Positions 52,988 through 61,683 of a DNA stretch of 64,000 nucleotides are shown here, one piece after another. The DNA lies in contig JALHMZ010000002.1 of assembly GCA_022843785.1 (NCBI GenBank), forward strand, positions 1-64,000, in the 5' to 3' direction. This DNA comes from Nitrospira sp. GTDB lineage: Bacteria > Nitrospirota > Nitrospiria > Nitrospirales > Nitrospiraceae. Below the pieces are notes generated by a model, which saw nothing but the letters and a program-made list of their open reading frames with translations, did not search any database and was not told where the DNA came from. The position numbers and the translations under genes were made by a program. Position 1 is the first letter of the stretch; each line of letters begins with the position of its first letter.

Positions 52988-53965
52988 ATGGATGTACTGT
53001 CTGAAGTCTTGAAGGCCGTAAAATTGGACGGCGCGGTCTTCTTCAACGGCGCATTCTCGTCTCCGTGGTGTACGCGTGAGCCCGACTCACACACCATGGG
53101 ATCCTTTTTCCCCTCCAGCCCCAAACACGTCTTTATCTTCCACCTCGTCACCGAAGGACAGGGCTATGTTCGACTCAAAGAGGGCACTCGCGCCGTGCCC
53201 CTGCAAGCCGGGGATGTCGTCATTCTTCCTCACGGGGACGCGCACCTCATGGGCAACGGCCCTCCTGTCACGCCCATTGACAGCGGACCGCATTTAAAAG
53301 AGGTCTTCGCTGAAGGTCGTATCCTGTCTCAACTGGGCGGCGGAGGAGAGACCACAAAACTGGTCTGCGGGTATCTGACCTGCGACCCGCAACTCGGTCA
53401 GGTCTTCCTGGCTGGGCTTCCGACGATCATCAAGGTCCAGATTCGAGACAATCCGTCCGGACAGTGGCTCGAGGATACCTTCCGCTATTCGGTTGATCAT
53501 GCGGAGGCCTCCGGTCCAGGTGGCGCAGCGGTCATCGCAAAATTATCCGAAGTGCTGTTCGTGGAAACGTTACGTCGCTACATCGCTCAATTGCCACAGA
53601 CGCAGAAAGGCTGGCTTGCCGGAGTGCGAGATCCTGACGTAGGAAAAGCTCTGGCGCTCCTGCATCAGCGGCCGGCTCACCCTTGGACCATCGCTTCGCT
53701 GGCCAGTGAAGTTGGCCTCTCACGTTCCGTGCTGGCAGAGCGATTTCGGCATTATCTCTCAGACACGCCGATGGGATACCTGACACGCTGGCGGTTGCAG
53801 CTTGCCGCTCAAGTGCTGACATCTACATCCAAAAGTGTGGCCGAAGTGGCCGGTGAGGTGGGATATGAGTCCGAACCGTCTTTCAACCGTGCGTTCAAGC
53901 GGGAGTTTGGAGTACCTCCGGCGCGGTTCCGCAGCCAGGCAAGAAGCTCCCAACGTAAGACCTGA
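52988..53965 (+). CDS. AraC-family transcriptional regulator with cupin domain
   Basis: The 325-aa regulator has an N-terminal cupin sensor (about 10-190; VFIFHLVTEGQGYVRLKEGT and LQAGDVVILPHGDAHLMG, as in the cupin_6 type) and a C-terminal double HTH (about 210-315; WTIASLASEVGLSRSVLAER and VGYESEPSFNRAFKREFGVP). It is divergent from the methyltransferase gene and may regulate it or itself. The ligand is unknown. Confidence 0.85.
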   Translation: MDVLSEVLKAVKLDGAVFFNGAFSSPWCTREPDSHTMGSFFPSSPKHVFIFHLVTEGQGYVRLKEGTRAVPLQAGDVVILPHGDAHLMGNGPPVTPIDSGPHLKEVFAEGRILSQLGGGGETTKLVCGYLTCDPQLGQVFLAGLPTIIKVQIRDNPSGQWLEDTFRYSVDHAEASGPGGAAVIAKLSEVLFVETLRRYIAQLPQTQKGWLAGVRDPDVGKALALLHQRPAHPWTIASLASEVGLSRSVLAERFRHYLSDTPMGYLTRWRLQLAAQVLTSTSKSVAEVAGEVGYESEPSFNRAFKREFGVPPARFRSQARSSQRKT

Positions 53966-54325
53966 TCCTGTACGGTGATGGAAGTGCAGCACCACTACAC
54001 GATCTCTGAATAATACCTTCCTGGTCGCCCCCGATGATCCTACCGGGCCACGGTGATGCGACCGGAACCTCCACACCCGACATTTACCACTCCGCTCCCG
54101 ACTATCACCGGATATTCGGAGGCCTGTCATGAGGCTCATTCTGCGATTTTGGAAAGGAACCTTATGGCTGAAGGGTATATCAGCATCCGAAGGCCCATGA
54201 GCCCCAACTGCCTCCGCGACTCGCTACCGGACGATCCCATCAGAAGTTGCCACCAACGATAATTGTCCCACCTCATCTTTCATTCATGGTAGCGATCTCA
54301 ATGGAAACATTGCTAGAGTGTGGCG
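53966..54325. other. Gap with no supported gene
   Basis: In these 360 bases I see only a 32-codon rightward frame from 54164 with AAAGGAA before its ATG (MAEGYISIRRPMSPNCLRDS), which has no protein-like composition, and no repeat or RNA structure that stands out. Confidence 0.4.
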
Positions 54326-54649
54326 ATGGCCCCGCACGACAACGTTACCGTCATAGAACTCCGACTCAGTTACCGCTATGTGAAGGCACACCCCTGGGTT
54401 GTGATGGCCGTCAACGGTTTTCTCTCAGCCTATTTTATGGAACAGCCGAGCTTTCGCGTACAGCGGCATTTTGATGAGCTGGAATCGGGCATGCACGTCT
54501 GGCTCTGCGAAGTGCCAGGCACGATGAAAATGGAACGGCTTCTCAAACGCCTGAAAGCCGACATTCCCGCATTTCAACTGACGACAACTCCATCAACCAC
54601 CGACACCTGCCCACAGTATCTGATCGACAATCCCGACCCCGTCGTTTAG
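54326..54649 (+). CDS. Unknown protein (107 aa)
   Basis: The product begins MAPHDNVTVIELRLSYRYVK and contains GFLSAYFMEQPSFRVQRHFD and a C-terminal Thr-rich PAFQLTTTPSTTDTCPQYLI. I recognise no domain. Its composition (helix followed by mixed beta) is protein-like, but no ribosome site is clear. It ends about 155 bases before the lysine unit. Confidence 0.5.
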   Translation: MAPHDNVTVIELRLSYRYVKAHPWVVMAVNGFLSAYFMEQPSFRVQRHFDELESGMHVWLCEVPGTMKMERLLKRLKADIPAFQLTTTPSTTDTCPQYLIDNPDPVV

Positions 54650-54803
54650 CCCGCATTATCCATGAACACTTCTGCTGCGATCGCCGATCTGCTGTTCCGA
54701 CATGCCTGCGGCCGGCGGACTAGCTCATCAACTTGGCGAAAATCTGCCGTCATGTGCTTCAAAATTCCGAAGAGGAGTATACTAACAATCAGCGAGGTGT
54801 CTG

Positions 54804-55892
54804 ATGCATCGAGTGCTGGTCTTAGGCGCTGGAAAAATCGGTTCGCTGGTCGCCTGTTTGCTGGCGCAACGCGGGACGTACGAGGTACATCTGGGCGACA
54901 TGACGCTAGATGCCTCGAAAGGTCTTGTCGAAGCTCTTCGATTAGAGGGCGTCACGCCCTGCATCCTCGACGTCCGGCACCCTGACGCAGTGAGTGCCTA
55001 TCTTTCTGCCCATCCCGTGGACGCGATCCTGTCGAGCCTCCCCTATTTTTGTAATCCCACAGTCGCAGGACTGGCCTTGACCCATGGCCTGCACTATTTC
55101 GATCTAACGGAAGATGTCGAAGTCACGAACCAGATCAAGATTTTGAGCGCCGGATCCGCTCATGCCTTCATGCCGCAATGCGGACTTGCACCGGGCTTTA
55201 TCAGCATCGCAGCCCATGACCTGATGACACACTTTGAAACATTGGATACGGTCAAGATGCGGGTAGGCGCGCTGCCGGTCCATCCTAGCAATGCCCTCAA
55301 GTACTCACTCACCTGGTCGACCGATGGGCTCATCAACGAGTACGGTAATCTCTGTTACGGTATCGAAGCCGGCGCGAAAGTTCCGCTCCAGCCACTGGAG
55401 GGCTATGAGACGATCGAGCTGGACGGACTGCTCTACGAGGCCTTCAACACATCGGGAGGGTTGGGTACGCTTGCGGATAGTTATGCCGGAACCGTCCAGA
55501 CGATGAATTATAAGACGCTTCGTTACCCCGGCCATTGTGAAAAAATCCACTTACTGATGAAGGATCTGAAGCTCAACGAAGACCGTGAGACGCTCAAGCG
55601 TGTTCTTGAACGGGCGATTCCGCAGACCCTCCAAGATGTCGTGCTGATCTATGCGTCAGTCACCGGGACCAAAGACGGCAGCCTCTTCGAGGAAAATTAC
55701 GTCAAAAAGATCTATCCCCAGTGCATCAAGGGCAGGCTGTGGTCTGCCATTCAGGTCACAACGGCATCCAGCGCCTGCTGTGTCATGGATCTTGTGTTGA
55801 GCCGGCCGTCTCAGTACCATGGGTTTATTACTCAGGAATCGGTCTCCTTGAAGGAATTTCTGGACAATGATTTTGGAGCATGCTTCCGATGA
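54804..55892 (+). CDS. Lysine 6-dehydrogenase-like (saccharopine dehydrogenase family)
   Basis: The 362-aa NAD(P)-dependent enzyme has the Rossmann start MHRVLVLGAGKIGSLVACLL and a body like lysine 6-dehydrogenase and saccharopine dehydrogenases, with CGLAPGFISIAAHDLM and the C-terminal TTASSACCVMDLVLS. Lysine 6-dehydrogenase turns L-lysine into aminoadipate semialdehyde with release of ammonia. ATG 54804 follows GCGAGG; a TATACT at 54778 may be the -10 box. It overlaps the aldehyde dehydrogenase gene by 4 bases, which strongly supports a joint pathway. Confidence 0.75.
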   Translation: MHRVLVLGAGKIGSLVACLLAQRGTYEVHLGDMTLDASKGLVEALRLEGVTPCILDVRHPDAVSAYLSAHPVDAILSSLPYFCNPTVAGLALTHGLHYFDLTEDVEVTNQIKILSAGSAHAFMPQCGLAPGFISIAAHDLMTHFETLDTVKMRVGALPVHPSNALKYSLTWSTDGLINEYGNLCYGIEAGAKVPLQPLEGYETIELDGLLYEAFNTSGGLGTLADSYAGTVQTMNYKTLRYPGHCEKIHLLMKDLKLNEDRETLKRVLERAIPQTLQDVVLIYASVTGTKDGSLFEENYVKKIYPQCIKGRLWSAIQVTTASSACCVMDLVLSRPSQYHGFITQESVSLKEFLDNDFGACFR

Positions 55893-57418
55893 ACAGTATT
55901 CAGACCGCCCTCAGAGATCTCGGCATTCAAGCTGTCAATTCCGGTGGGAGCACCGGTAGTGGCTGGTGGTCCGGCCGAAATGACGGGTCGCTTCTACCGT
56001 CGATCAACCCTTCAAGTGGCGAACAGATTGCCGGTGTATACCCATGCTCGTCAGATGATTACCAGCGCATACTGAAAGAATCGGTTGAGGCTTTTCGTAC
56101 ATGGCGTCTCGTTCCGGCACCAAAGCGGGGTGAGCTCGTTCGGCTCATCGGCCAAGCGCTCAGGGAGAAGAAGGATCAGCTTGGTACATTGGTATCGCTG
56201 GAAGTCGGCAAGATCAAGGCGGAGGGTGATGGCGAGGTGCAGGAAATGATCGATATGGCCGATTTGGCCGTCGGCCAGGCGCGCATGCTGTATGGCGCAA
56301 CCATGCAGTCCGAGCGGCCGGCCCACCAGATGTCCGAGCAATGGCATCCATTGGGACCGATCGGTGTCATCACGGCATTCAATTTCCCCGTAGCCGTCTG
56401 GGCATGGAATGCCTTCATCGCCGCGATTGCCGGTGACACCGTTATCTGGAAACCCTCGCCGAAGGCCCCCCTCTGTGCCATTGCCGTACAGAACATTTGC
56501 AACCGTGTCATGCAGCAGCAAGGCTATACGGGGATCTTTTCGCTCTTTATTACAGACCAGACGAACGTGGCTGAGCTGATGGTGCAAGATACCAGGCTGC
56601 CGTTGATTTCATTCACTGGATCAGTGGCGGTCGGACGCCGTGTGGCCTCAGTTGTCGGCCAACGCTTGGGGCGAACGCTGCTGGAACTGAGCGGCAATAA
56701 TGCCGTGATTGTCGATGACACCGCCGACCTGGATATGGCCGTGCGTGCCGTCTTATTCGGCGCCGTGGGAACGGCCGGCCAGCGTTGCACGACCACGAGA
56801 CGTCTCTTTGTCCATGAATCGCGCTACGAAGAATTGGCGAGCAAGTTAGTGAAGGCCTATGCCCAAGTTCGCATCGGGAATCCTCTTGAGCAGGATGTGC
56901 TTTTGGGACCGCTCATCGACCAGGCTGCGATTGAGAGCTATCGCGCCGCTCTCGACGAGGTGAAAAAAGAAGGTGGCGAGGTCCTCTGTGGCGGGCATGT
57001 ACTGAATCGGACTGGACATTTTGTGGAACCGACGATCGTCCGCGCGCAAAACCACTGGACCATCGTCCAGCGTGAGACATTTTCGCCGATTCTCTATGTG
57101 ATGACTTTTCGAACGATCGAAGAAGCGATCGCCATGCAGAACGATGTCCCGCAAGGGCTATCCTCCGCCATGTTCTCCAATGATATTCGCCGGACCGGAC
57201 AATTCCTTTCAGCGTCCGGCAGCGACTGCGGCATCGCCAACATCAATATCGGTACGTCCGGGGCTGAAATCGGCGGGGCGTTCGGCGGTGAAAAAGAAAC
57301 GGGTGGCGGGCGTGAAGCAGGATCGGATGCCTGGAAAGCCTACATGCGCCGACAGACCAATACGATCAACTGGGGAACTGATTTGCCGCTGGCCCAAGGC
57401 ATCAAGTTTGGGGAGTAA
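55889..57418 (+). CDS. Aminoadipate semialdehyde dehydrogenase (ALDH7/antiquitin type)
   Basis: The 509-aa aldehyde dehydrogenase has catalytic C300 (GTAGQRCTTTRR), E266 (LLELSGNNA) and N165 (FNFPVAV), with the long ALDH7-like features NTINWGTDLPLAQGIKFG and GGEKETGGGREAGSDAWKAY. ALDH7 oxidises alpha-aminoadipate semialdehyde (and its cyclic form P6C) to 2-aminoadipate with NAD+. ATG 55889 overlaps the previous stop (ATGA); a frame three codons longer is open. Position after the lysine 6-dehydrogenase gene fits the next step of lysine breakdown. Confidence 0.85.
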   Translation: MNSIQTALRDLGIQAVNSGGSTGSGWWSGRNDGSLLPSINPSSGEQIAGVYPCSSDDYQRILKESVEAFRTWRLVPAPKRGELVRLIGQALREKKDQLGTLVSLEVGKIKAEGDGEVQEMIDMADLAVGQARMLYGATMQSERPAHQMSEQWHPLGPIGVITAFNFPVAVWAWNAFIAAIAGDTVIWKPSPKAPLCAIAVQNICNRVMQQQGYTGIFSLFITDQTNVAELMVQDTRLPLISFTGSVAVGRRVASVVGQRLGRTLLELSGNNAVIVDDTADLDMAVRAVLFGAVGTAGQRCTTTRRLFVHESRYEELASKLVKAYAQVRIGNPLEQDVLLGPLIDQAAIESYRAALDEVKKEGGEVLCGGHVLNRTGHFVEPTIVRAQNHWTIVQRETFSPILYVMTFRTIEEAIAMQNDVPQGLSSAMFSNDIRRTGQFLSASGSDCGIANINIGTSGAEIGGAFGGEKETGGGREAGSDAWKAYMRRQTNTINWGTDLPLAQGIKFGE

Positions 57419-57495
57419 CCAGGTCGTCAGTCGCAATACAGTCGCAGCATCGGCCTATACGACTGGCGTCTGACGATCCCGTTCGGGAGGTTGCC

Positions 57496-58095
57496 ATGAT
57501 AGATCACGCTGTCGCGTTGGATGTACGTATCGAACGGATGGTTGCGGACTATGTCGCACACAATCGGGCTGCCGGACTGCTGAAGACCATGCTCGACAAT
57601 GCCGGTATCGGGCTCTCCCCCGTGATCGACCATCTGACAATCCGGACATTTGATATCGATCGTGGAGCGGAACCATTTGTTGCCTTAGGCTATACCTACG
57701 ATGAAACAATCGAGTACGACGACTGGTATGCCAAGGTCTATCGGAAGGCCGGGTACCCTGCACTGTTTGTCGATCAGGCCTATACCGACGAGCGAGGAAA
57801 AACCAGCATCATCCCCGGCTGGGTCAAGAAATTCGGCGACCAGATCTTTCACCACATTGCGGTACGTGTCGAAGATATCGAGAAGGCCGTAGAGCGTCTC
57901 AAACAGCACGGCGTCGTATTTGCCGGGAACATCGTCGGAAACCGAGGAGATCATCTCCGTCAAATCTTTTCTGCCCCTGAGACAATCGATGGCCAGCCGT
58001 TCTCCGTCTTAGAACTGGCGGAACGGCATCGCGGCTATCTCGGCTTCCTGCCGCCGCAAGCCGACAGCCTCATGAGATCGACCGCACCACGCTAA
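57496..58095 (+). CDS. VOC metalloenzyme of the lysine unit (unknown reaction)
   Basis: The 199-aa protein starts ATG 57496 after GGGAGG. It has an N-terminal helix (about 12-38) and a VOC/glyoxalase fold with DHLTIRTFD (H46), FHHIAVRVEDIEKAVERLKQ (H119/H120) and VLELAERHRG (E173), a plausible His-His-Glu metal site. The DHxxxRTF segment recalls DUF1338, the family of 2-oxoadipate dioxygenase/decarboxylase HglS, though that protein is over twice as long. In the lysine context it may act after 2-aminoadipate has been transaminated to 2-oxoadipate, or in another step. This is inference from position and fold. Confidence 0.65.
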   Translation: MIDHAVALDVRIERMVADYVAHNRAAGLLKTMLDNAGIGLSPVIDHLTIRTFDIDRGAEPFVALGYTYDETIEYDDWYAKVYRKAGYPALFVDQAYTDERGKTSIIPGWVKKFGDQIFHHIAVRVEDIEKAVERLKQHGVVFAGNIVGNRGDHLRQIFSAPETIDGQPFSVLELAERHRGYLGFLPPQADSLMRSTAPR

Positions 58096-58147
58096 TTATG
58101 ATCGCTGCATCGAAATGATGGCTTACAGGAAAATTGTTGACAAGGAG

Positions 58148-58912
58148 TTATAGCGCCGGCTTCACTCCCTGCTGCTTCGCCCTTTCCACATCCCGGTTTG
58201 CCGATTTGGCATGCTGTTCTTGCAACCACGCTTCCGTCGCGGGGAAAAACGTCCTGGCGATCGGCCCATGCATCAGCTTGATCTCCAAGAGATCCGCGAT
58301 TCCGGCCTTGGACTGCGCGCTGATCTTCGCTTCGAGATGCACGATCCCATAGCAGGGATGGCGCTGTCCCGCTGGTGTATTGAACGTCCCGTTGTTCGGA
58401 CCATAAGAGTTACAGCCCCGGGCGAGCATCGTATTCGCTTCTCCGGTCAGTGCGCGGCCCTGTTCGTCGAACACCCAGCGGACCACCCGCGGATGACCGG
58501 CTCCATCCAGTTCCTGCCAGCTTTCCGGGCCATACTTTTCCCTCAGCGATGTCAGGATGGTGGCACTGGCAGGTCGCGCCTGTTCAGGAAATTGCGAAGT
58601 CCGGAAGATCTGCCACACCACCTGCGAATGAGGCGGCGTCGCGATGCTGACTCTCAACGATTCTCCCGACACGCTTCCCGTCATGGCCTTGCTGCCACTG
58701 AGTTCATGCAACAGCGGTCTCTCCAGGATGTTCGAAGGGTTCGTCTCATGCGCCTGGATCGCCAGACCAAGTTCCTTCATCCGTTGCACCGCGTCTTTGA
58801 CCGGCATACCGAGCGCGATGCCTAGGGTATCCGGCAATTTCGGCTCTCCCGCATTCCCAACACTGCCGCCCAGAAGGAACAACCCTGCGAGCGCGAGAAT
58901 CACGATGTTCAT
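58148..58912 (-). CDS. Secreted protein of unknown function, paralogue A
   Basis: The 254-aa product has a signal peptide (1-21, MNIVILALAGLFLLGGSVGN). Mature segments include LGIALGMPVKDAVQRMKELG, LREKYGPESWQELDGAGHPR and CNSYGPNNGTFNTPAGQRHP. ATG 58912 follows AAGGGAGA. The same order of parts appears in the neighbour at 58956 (GMPLKEAMQTL, LIQKYGQPSYDNG), so these are tandem paralogues. Cysteines in mature parts suggest disulfides. No domain of known function is recognised. Confidence 0.65.
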   Translation of the reverse strand: MNIVILALAGLFLLGGSVGNAGEPKLPDTLGIALGMPVKDAVQRMKELGLAIQAHETNPSNILERPLLHELSGSKAMTGSVSGESLRVSIATPPHSQVVWQIFRTSQFPEQARPASATILTSLREKYGPESWQELDGAGHPRVVRWVFDEQGRALTGEANTMLARGCNSYGPNNGTFNTPAGQRHPCYGIVHLEAKISAQSKAGIADLLEIKLMHGPIARTFFPATEAWLQEQHAKSANRDVERAKQQGVKPAL

Positions 58913-58955
58913 CACAATCTCCCTTATCTGTTCTCTCGAATAGACGTAACACCGC

Positions 58956-59903
58956 CTAGAGTTTCGGCCGGTTTTTCTGCGCGCCTGCCTTGTCTTTCGC
59001 ATCCTTCGCCTTGACGGCGTTCACCAGCATCTCATGCGTCGCCCCGGTGGCTTGTTCGTCTAGCGGGCCATCGCCCATGTGGACGACGAGTGCTCCGACG
59101 AGATCCGGCGCAGCCAAGATGTTCTGGCGCTGGCAGCATCGCTGGAGCCTGGCCTGAACCATCCGGCGCGTCTCACAGACATCTCCCTGGCCGATGGAAA
59201 AACGCGATTCGAGAAGCATCGCCACTCCCTGCGCTGGCATCTGCCCGGCGTCAGCTGAACGATGTGGTATCCCCGTAAATGAGTTACTTGTCGTGCACAG
59301 CTGACCGGTCTCATCTTTCATCCGGCTGCCATCGGCATCGTCCAGCCAGTTAATGATGCGAAGATTGGCATCGTTAAATTGATTGGGACCATTGTCATAA
59401 CTGGGCTGGCCGTATTTCTGGATCAAGCCCTCGACAATGACTTGCTGGGTCGGCGCGGTCTCCTTTGTGAAGGTCAGAACGCGGGCGAGTTTTGAGACGA
59501 CGATGGGATTCGGCGGCATGGTCAAACTGAAGATAAACCGTTCGTCCGGGCTCGTGAGCGTAAGCCCATAGAGCAACTCGCCTCCGAGGACGTCGTACTT
59601 AATCGTATCCTTCTTCATCTGCAGCTTGGGATTGTGTGCCTTGAGCGTTTGCATCGCCTCCTTGAGGGGCATGCCGAGCTTCATACCGGCGATATCGTAC
59701 TTCCCGGCCGCGGCCGCAAGTTTGGCCGTCTGTTCCGGCGTACCCGTATTCGGCGGCGGCCCGGACGGCTGAGGCGACGGCGTTCCCAGCAAATCGGCGC
59801 CCGATTGAAATTGATCGGCAGCCGCAGCTGGCTGCATCCATCCAAGAAGCAACGCAACACCGACAATGGCCGCACCCAGCACTGAAATCCTCAGAAGCAT
59901 CAT
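58956..59903 (-). CDS. Secreted protein of unknown function, paralogue B
   Basis: The 315-aa product has a signal peptide (about 1-28), a Pro/Gly-rich linker (about 35-55) and a body with AGMKLGMPLKEAMQTLKAHN, LIQKYGQPSYDNGPNQFNDA and a cysteine-bearing C-terminal part ending AGAQKNRPKL. It resembles the gene at 58148 in its N-terminal and central segments. The same KNRPKL end recurs in the decayed copy at 61441-61560. It is exported; the role is unknown. ATG 59903 follows GGGAGA. Confidence 0.65.
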   Translation of the reverse strand: MMLLRISVLGAAIVGVALLLGWMQPAAAADQFQSGADLLGTPSPQPSGPPPNTGTPEQTAKLAAAAGKYDIAGMKLGMPLKEAMQTLKAHNPKLQMKKDTIKYDVLGGELLYGLTLTSPDERFIFSLTMPPNPIVVSKLARVLTFTKETAPTQQVIVEGLIQKYGQPSYDNGPNQFNDANLRIINWLDDADGSRMKDETGQLCTTSNSFTGIPHRSADAGQMPAQGVAMLLESRFSIGQGDVCETRRMVQARLQRCCQRQNILAAPDLVGALVVHMGDGPLDEQATGATHEMLVNAVKAKDAKDKAGAQKNRPKL

Positions 59904-59991
59904 AATCTCCCGGTAAAAGGTGAACCGCGCTGAACAGCAGTCCTGCCACTCAAAATACAAGGGCCCATTTCCATCTAACGGACAACTTGTG

Positions 59992-60000
59992 CCCCCCCCC
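59992..60000 (+). repeat. Run of nine C
   Basis: A homopolymer of nine C lies in the gap before paralogue B, a place prone to slippage or sequencing error. It is outside the coding regions. Confidence 0.6.
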
Positions 60001-60147
60001 GCGGCTACGATGTGGACTCCTTTGCAAACTCTTGTCCCATCGTAATTCCATTCCGCATTCGAACACCTTCATCGCCTGGTGTGCAGTCAGAGTGAACCGG
60101 TCGAGCACCAGCTCACCACAGGGCTACCCTTCTGCTCTCTGTCCGTC

Positions 60148-61431
60148 TCACTTGCTCGCCGTCGGCGTAAACCCCTCGAACGACTGGAGATACGTTTCAA
60201 CCATGACTCGCGCCAACTGATCCCCGCCCGGCGGGCAGGTTCTCTCTTCTGTCTTGCGAACCAACCCCGACGGGACGGCGGCGCTAGTCCAGAGCTTGAT
60301 GGCTAGACGGCAATTTTTGAAGGTCGGCCACACCGATGTGTCGTACTCATACGTGGCAGACTCCCACTGCGTCGCAATCCGCACGCCATTGACCTCAATC
60401 GTGTCTTCGCCGGTGTCAATTGGTCGGGGGGTTGGTTGGACCCCCATCGCGAGATTGCCGGCTTGATGGAAGACCGTCAGTAGTTGGGCAGACCGGGATT
60501 GATTCGCCGACGGACCGACATTGGAATCATACTGAGCGGCGATGGTTTCTTCCCACTCATTCGGAGGCATGGGCCTCCCATACCGATCAGTGGGAGCTTC
60601 GCTGAACCACAGCCTGACGCCCTCATCATTGATGACCCGCAACTGATAGGCTTTGAGAGAAGTGATCGGACCGGCCACGAATTTGTTCGAGCCGGCCAGG
60701 TTCCAGTACTTAGCGGCGTACACCACCTTCGCACCGGGTGCGAAGTTCTTCCAGGCCAGATAGTCAGGACGGTCGACGAGCGCCACGGCGGCCTTCTCCG
60801 GTTCCGGATAGGTCTCCTTCAACGCCTGGGCGACGGCATCCGCCACCGGGATCTCCTTGCGGCCATGTTCGGTAATGTTGTCATATCGAGCTTGTGTCGT
60901 TTCGGCCGTCATCTGCCTCTTGTACTCGACAGTAATCTCTTCCGCGATCTTGTCTATCGCCGCGCTGAGAAGTTGGCGCAAGTCGGCGCCGCTCAGCTCG
61001 ATGGTCTTGCTGAAATGGGGCTCCGCGATACGCCTGGCAATCCCTTCAGCGTTCCGATAGTAATGTTCCAAAATCTGCCGATGCCCCTCTTCATGTTCAA
61101 CAGTCCGCTGCTGCGGATTATTCGGCAACCAGATCGTGATGCTGAGTTGCAGCGTCACTTTAAGCCGGTTGATCCTGGCCCTCGCTTGCGTCGCATCAAT
61201 CTGCATGACCTGGCCACCGACGGACGCATGGGAAAGGAAATCCCCAACAGTCACTGCCTCTTCGGGTCCCATGAGCGGCGGCCGGTCAGCGGGCGGATTC
61301 TTGGGATCGAAGTACCGTGTGTTAAGTTGAGCCGGCATTTTGACGATCTCCACCTGAGGCTGTTCCGACTGAACAGATGAAACTCCGACAACCAGCATGA
61401 ACATGAGCATGAGCCACACACGCATCGACAC
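60148..61431 (-). CDS. Secreted HExxH protein, putative zinc peptidase (DUF922-like)
   Basis: The 427-aa protein has a signal peptide (1-22) and an HExxH motif H113-E-E-G-H117 in TVEHEEGHRQILEHYYRNAE; HEEGHRxI recalls DUF922, a group of predicted zinc-dependent proteases. A late region (about 250-427) is beta-rich, with ATQWESATYEYDTSVWPTFK and a pair of cysteines. GAGGAGAGG precedes ATG 61431. It lies between the two paralogues and the decayed third copy, so it is part of the same leftward cluster. Peptidase activity is inferred from the motif alone. Confidence 0.65.
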   Translation of the reverse strand: MSMRVWLMLMFMLVVGVSSVQSEQPQVEIVKMPAQLNTRYFDPKNPPADRPPLMGPEEAVTVGDFLSHASVGGQVMQIDATQARARINRLKVTLQLSITIWLPNNPQQRTVEHEEGHRQILEHYYRNAEGIARRIAEPHFSKTIELSGADLRQLLSAAIDKIAEEITVEYKRQMTAETTQARYDNITEHGRKEIPVADAVAQALKETYPEPEKAAVALVDRPDYLAWKNFAPGAKVVYAAKYWNLAGSNKFVAGPITSLKAYQLRVINDEGVRLWFSEAPTDRYGRPMPPNEWEETIAAQYDSNVGPSANQSRSAQLLTVFHQAGNLAMGVQPTPRPIDTGEDTIEVNGVRIATQWESATYEYDTSVWPTFKNCRLAIKLWTSAAVPSGLVRKTEERTCPPGGDQLARVMVETYLQSFEGFTPTASK

Positions 61432-61440
61432 CTCTCCTCA

Positions 61441-61560
61441 TTACAGCTTCGGCCGATTCTTTACGGGGTCTGCTTCTTCTTTCCCATCCTGCGCCTTGGC
61501 GGGGCGATCACGAGCAGCTCAGGGGTAGCACCGTCGAGACCTCGTCCCGTCTGGCAACAT
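61441..61560 (-). pseudogene. Decayed C-terminal end of a third paralogue
   Basis: Reading leftward to the TAA at 61441-61443 gives ...AKAQDGKEEADPVKNRPKL, which ends like paralogue B (KNRPKL). In another frame just upstream GATPELLVIA matches paralogue B's GATHEMLVNA. The two frames are joined by a 2-base indel: GCCCCGCCAAGGCG where paralogue B has GCCGTCAAGGCG. No intact gene lies upstream. This is the tail of a lost paralogue, 9 bases before the HExxH gene start. Confidence 0.7.
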
Positions 61561-61683
61561 AAGTAACAGGTCCACGTTTGAGGACTGCCATCATACTCGG
61601 AACATGAAAGGGGGGGCAATTCTTGGATGTCTATCTGGGTTCGTGGGGTGCTATTGCGTCAGGGTGGCAGAGGGTCGAGGCGG

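Noticed and set aside
54164..54262. 32-aa frame with AAAGGAA before its ATG
   Set aside because: Composition is not protein-like and no homologous family is recognised; kept only as a note in the gap entry.
60484..61380. 298-aa rightward frame opposite the HExxH gene
   Set aside because: The leftward protein has a signal peptide and ribosome site; the opposite frame has neither.
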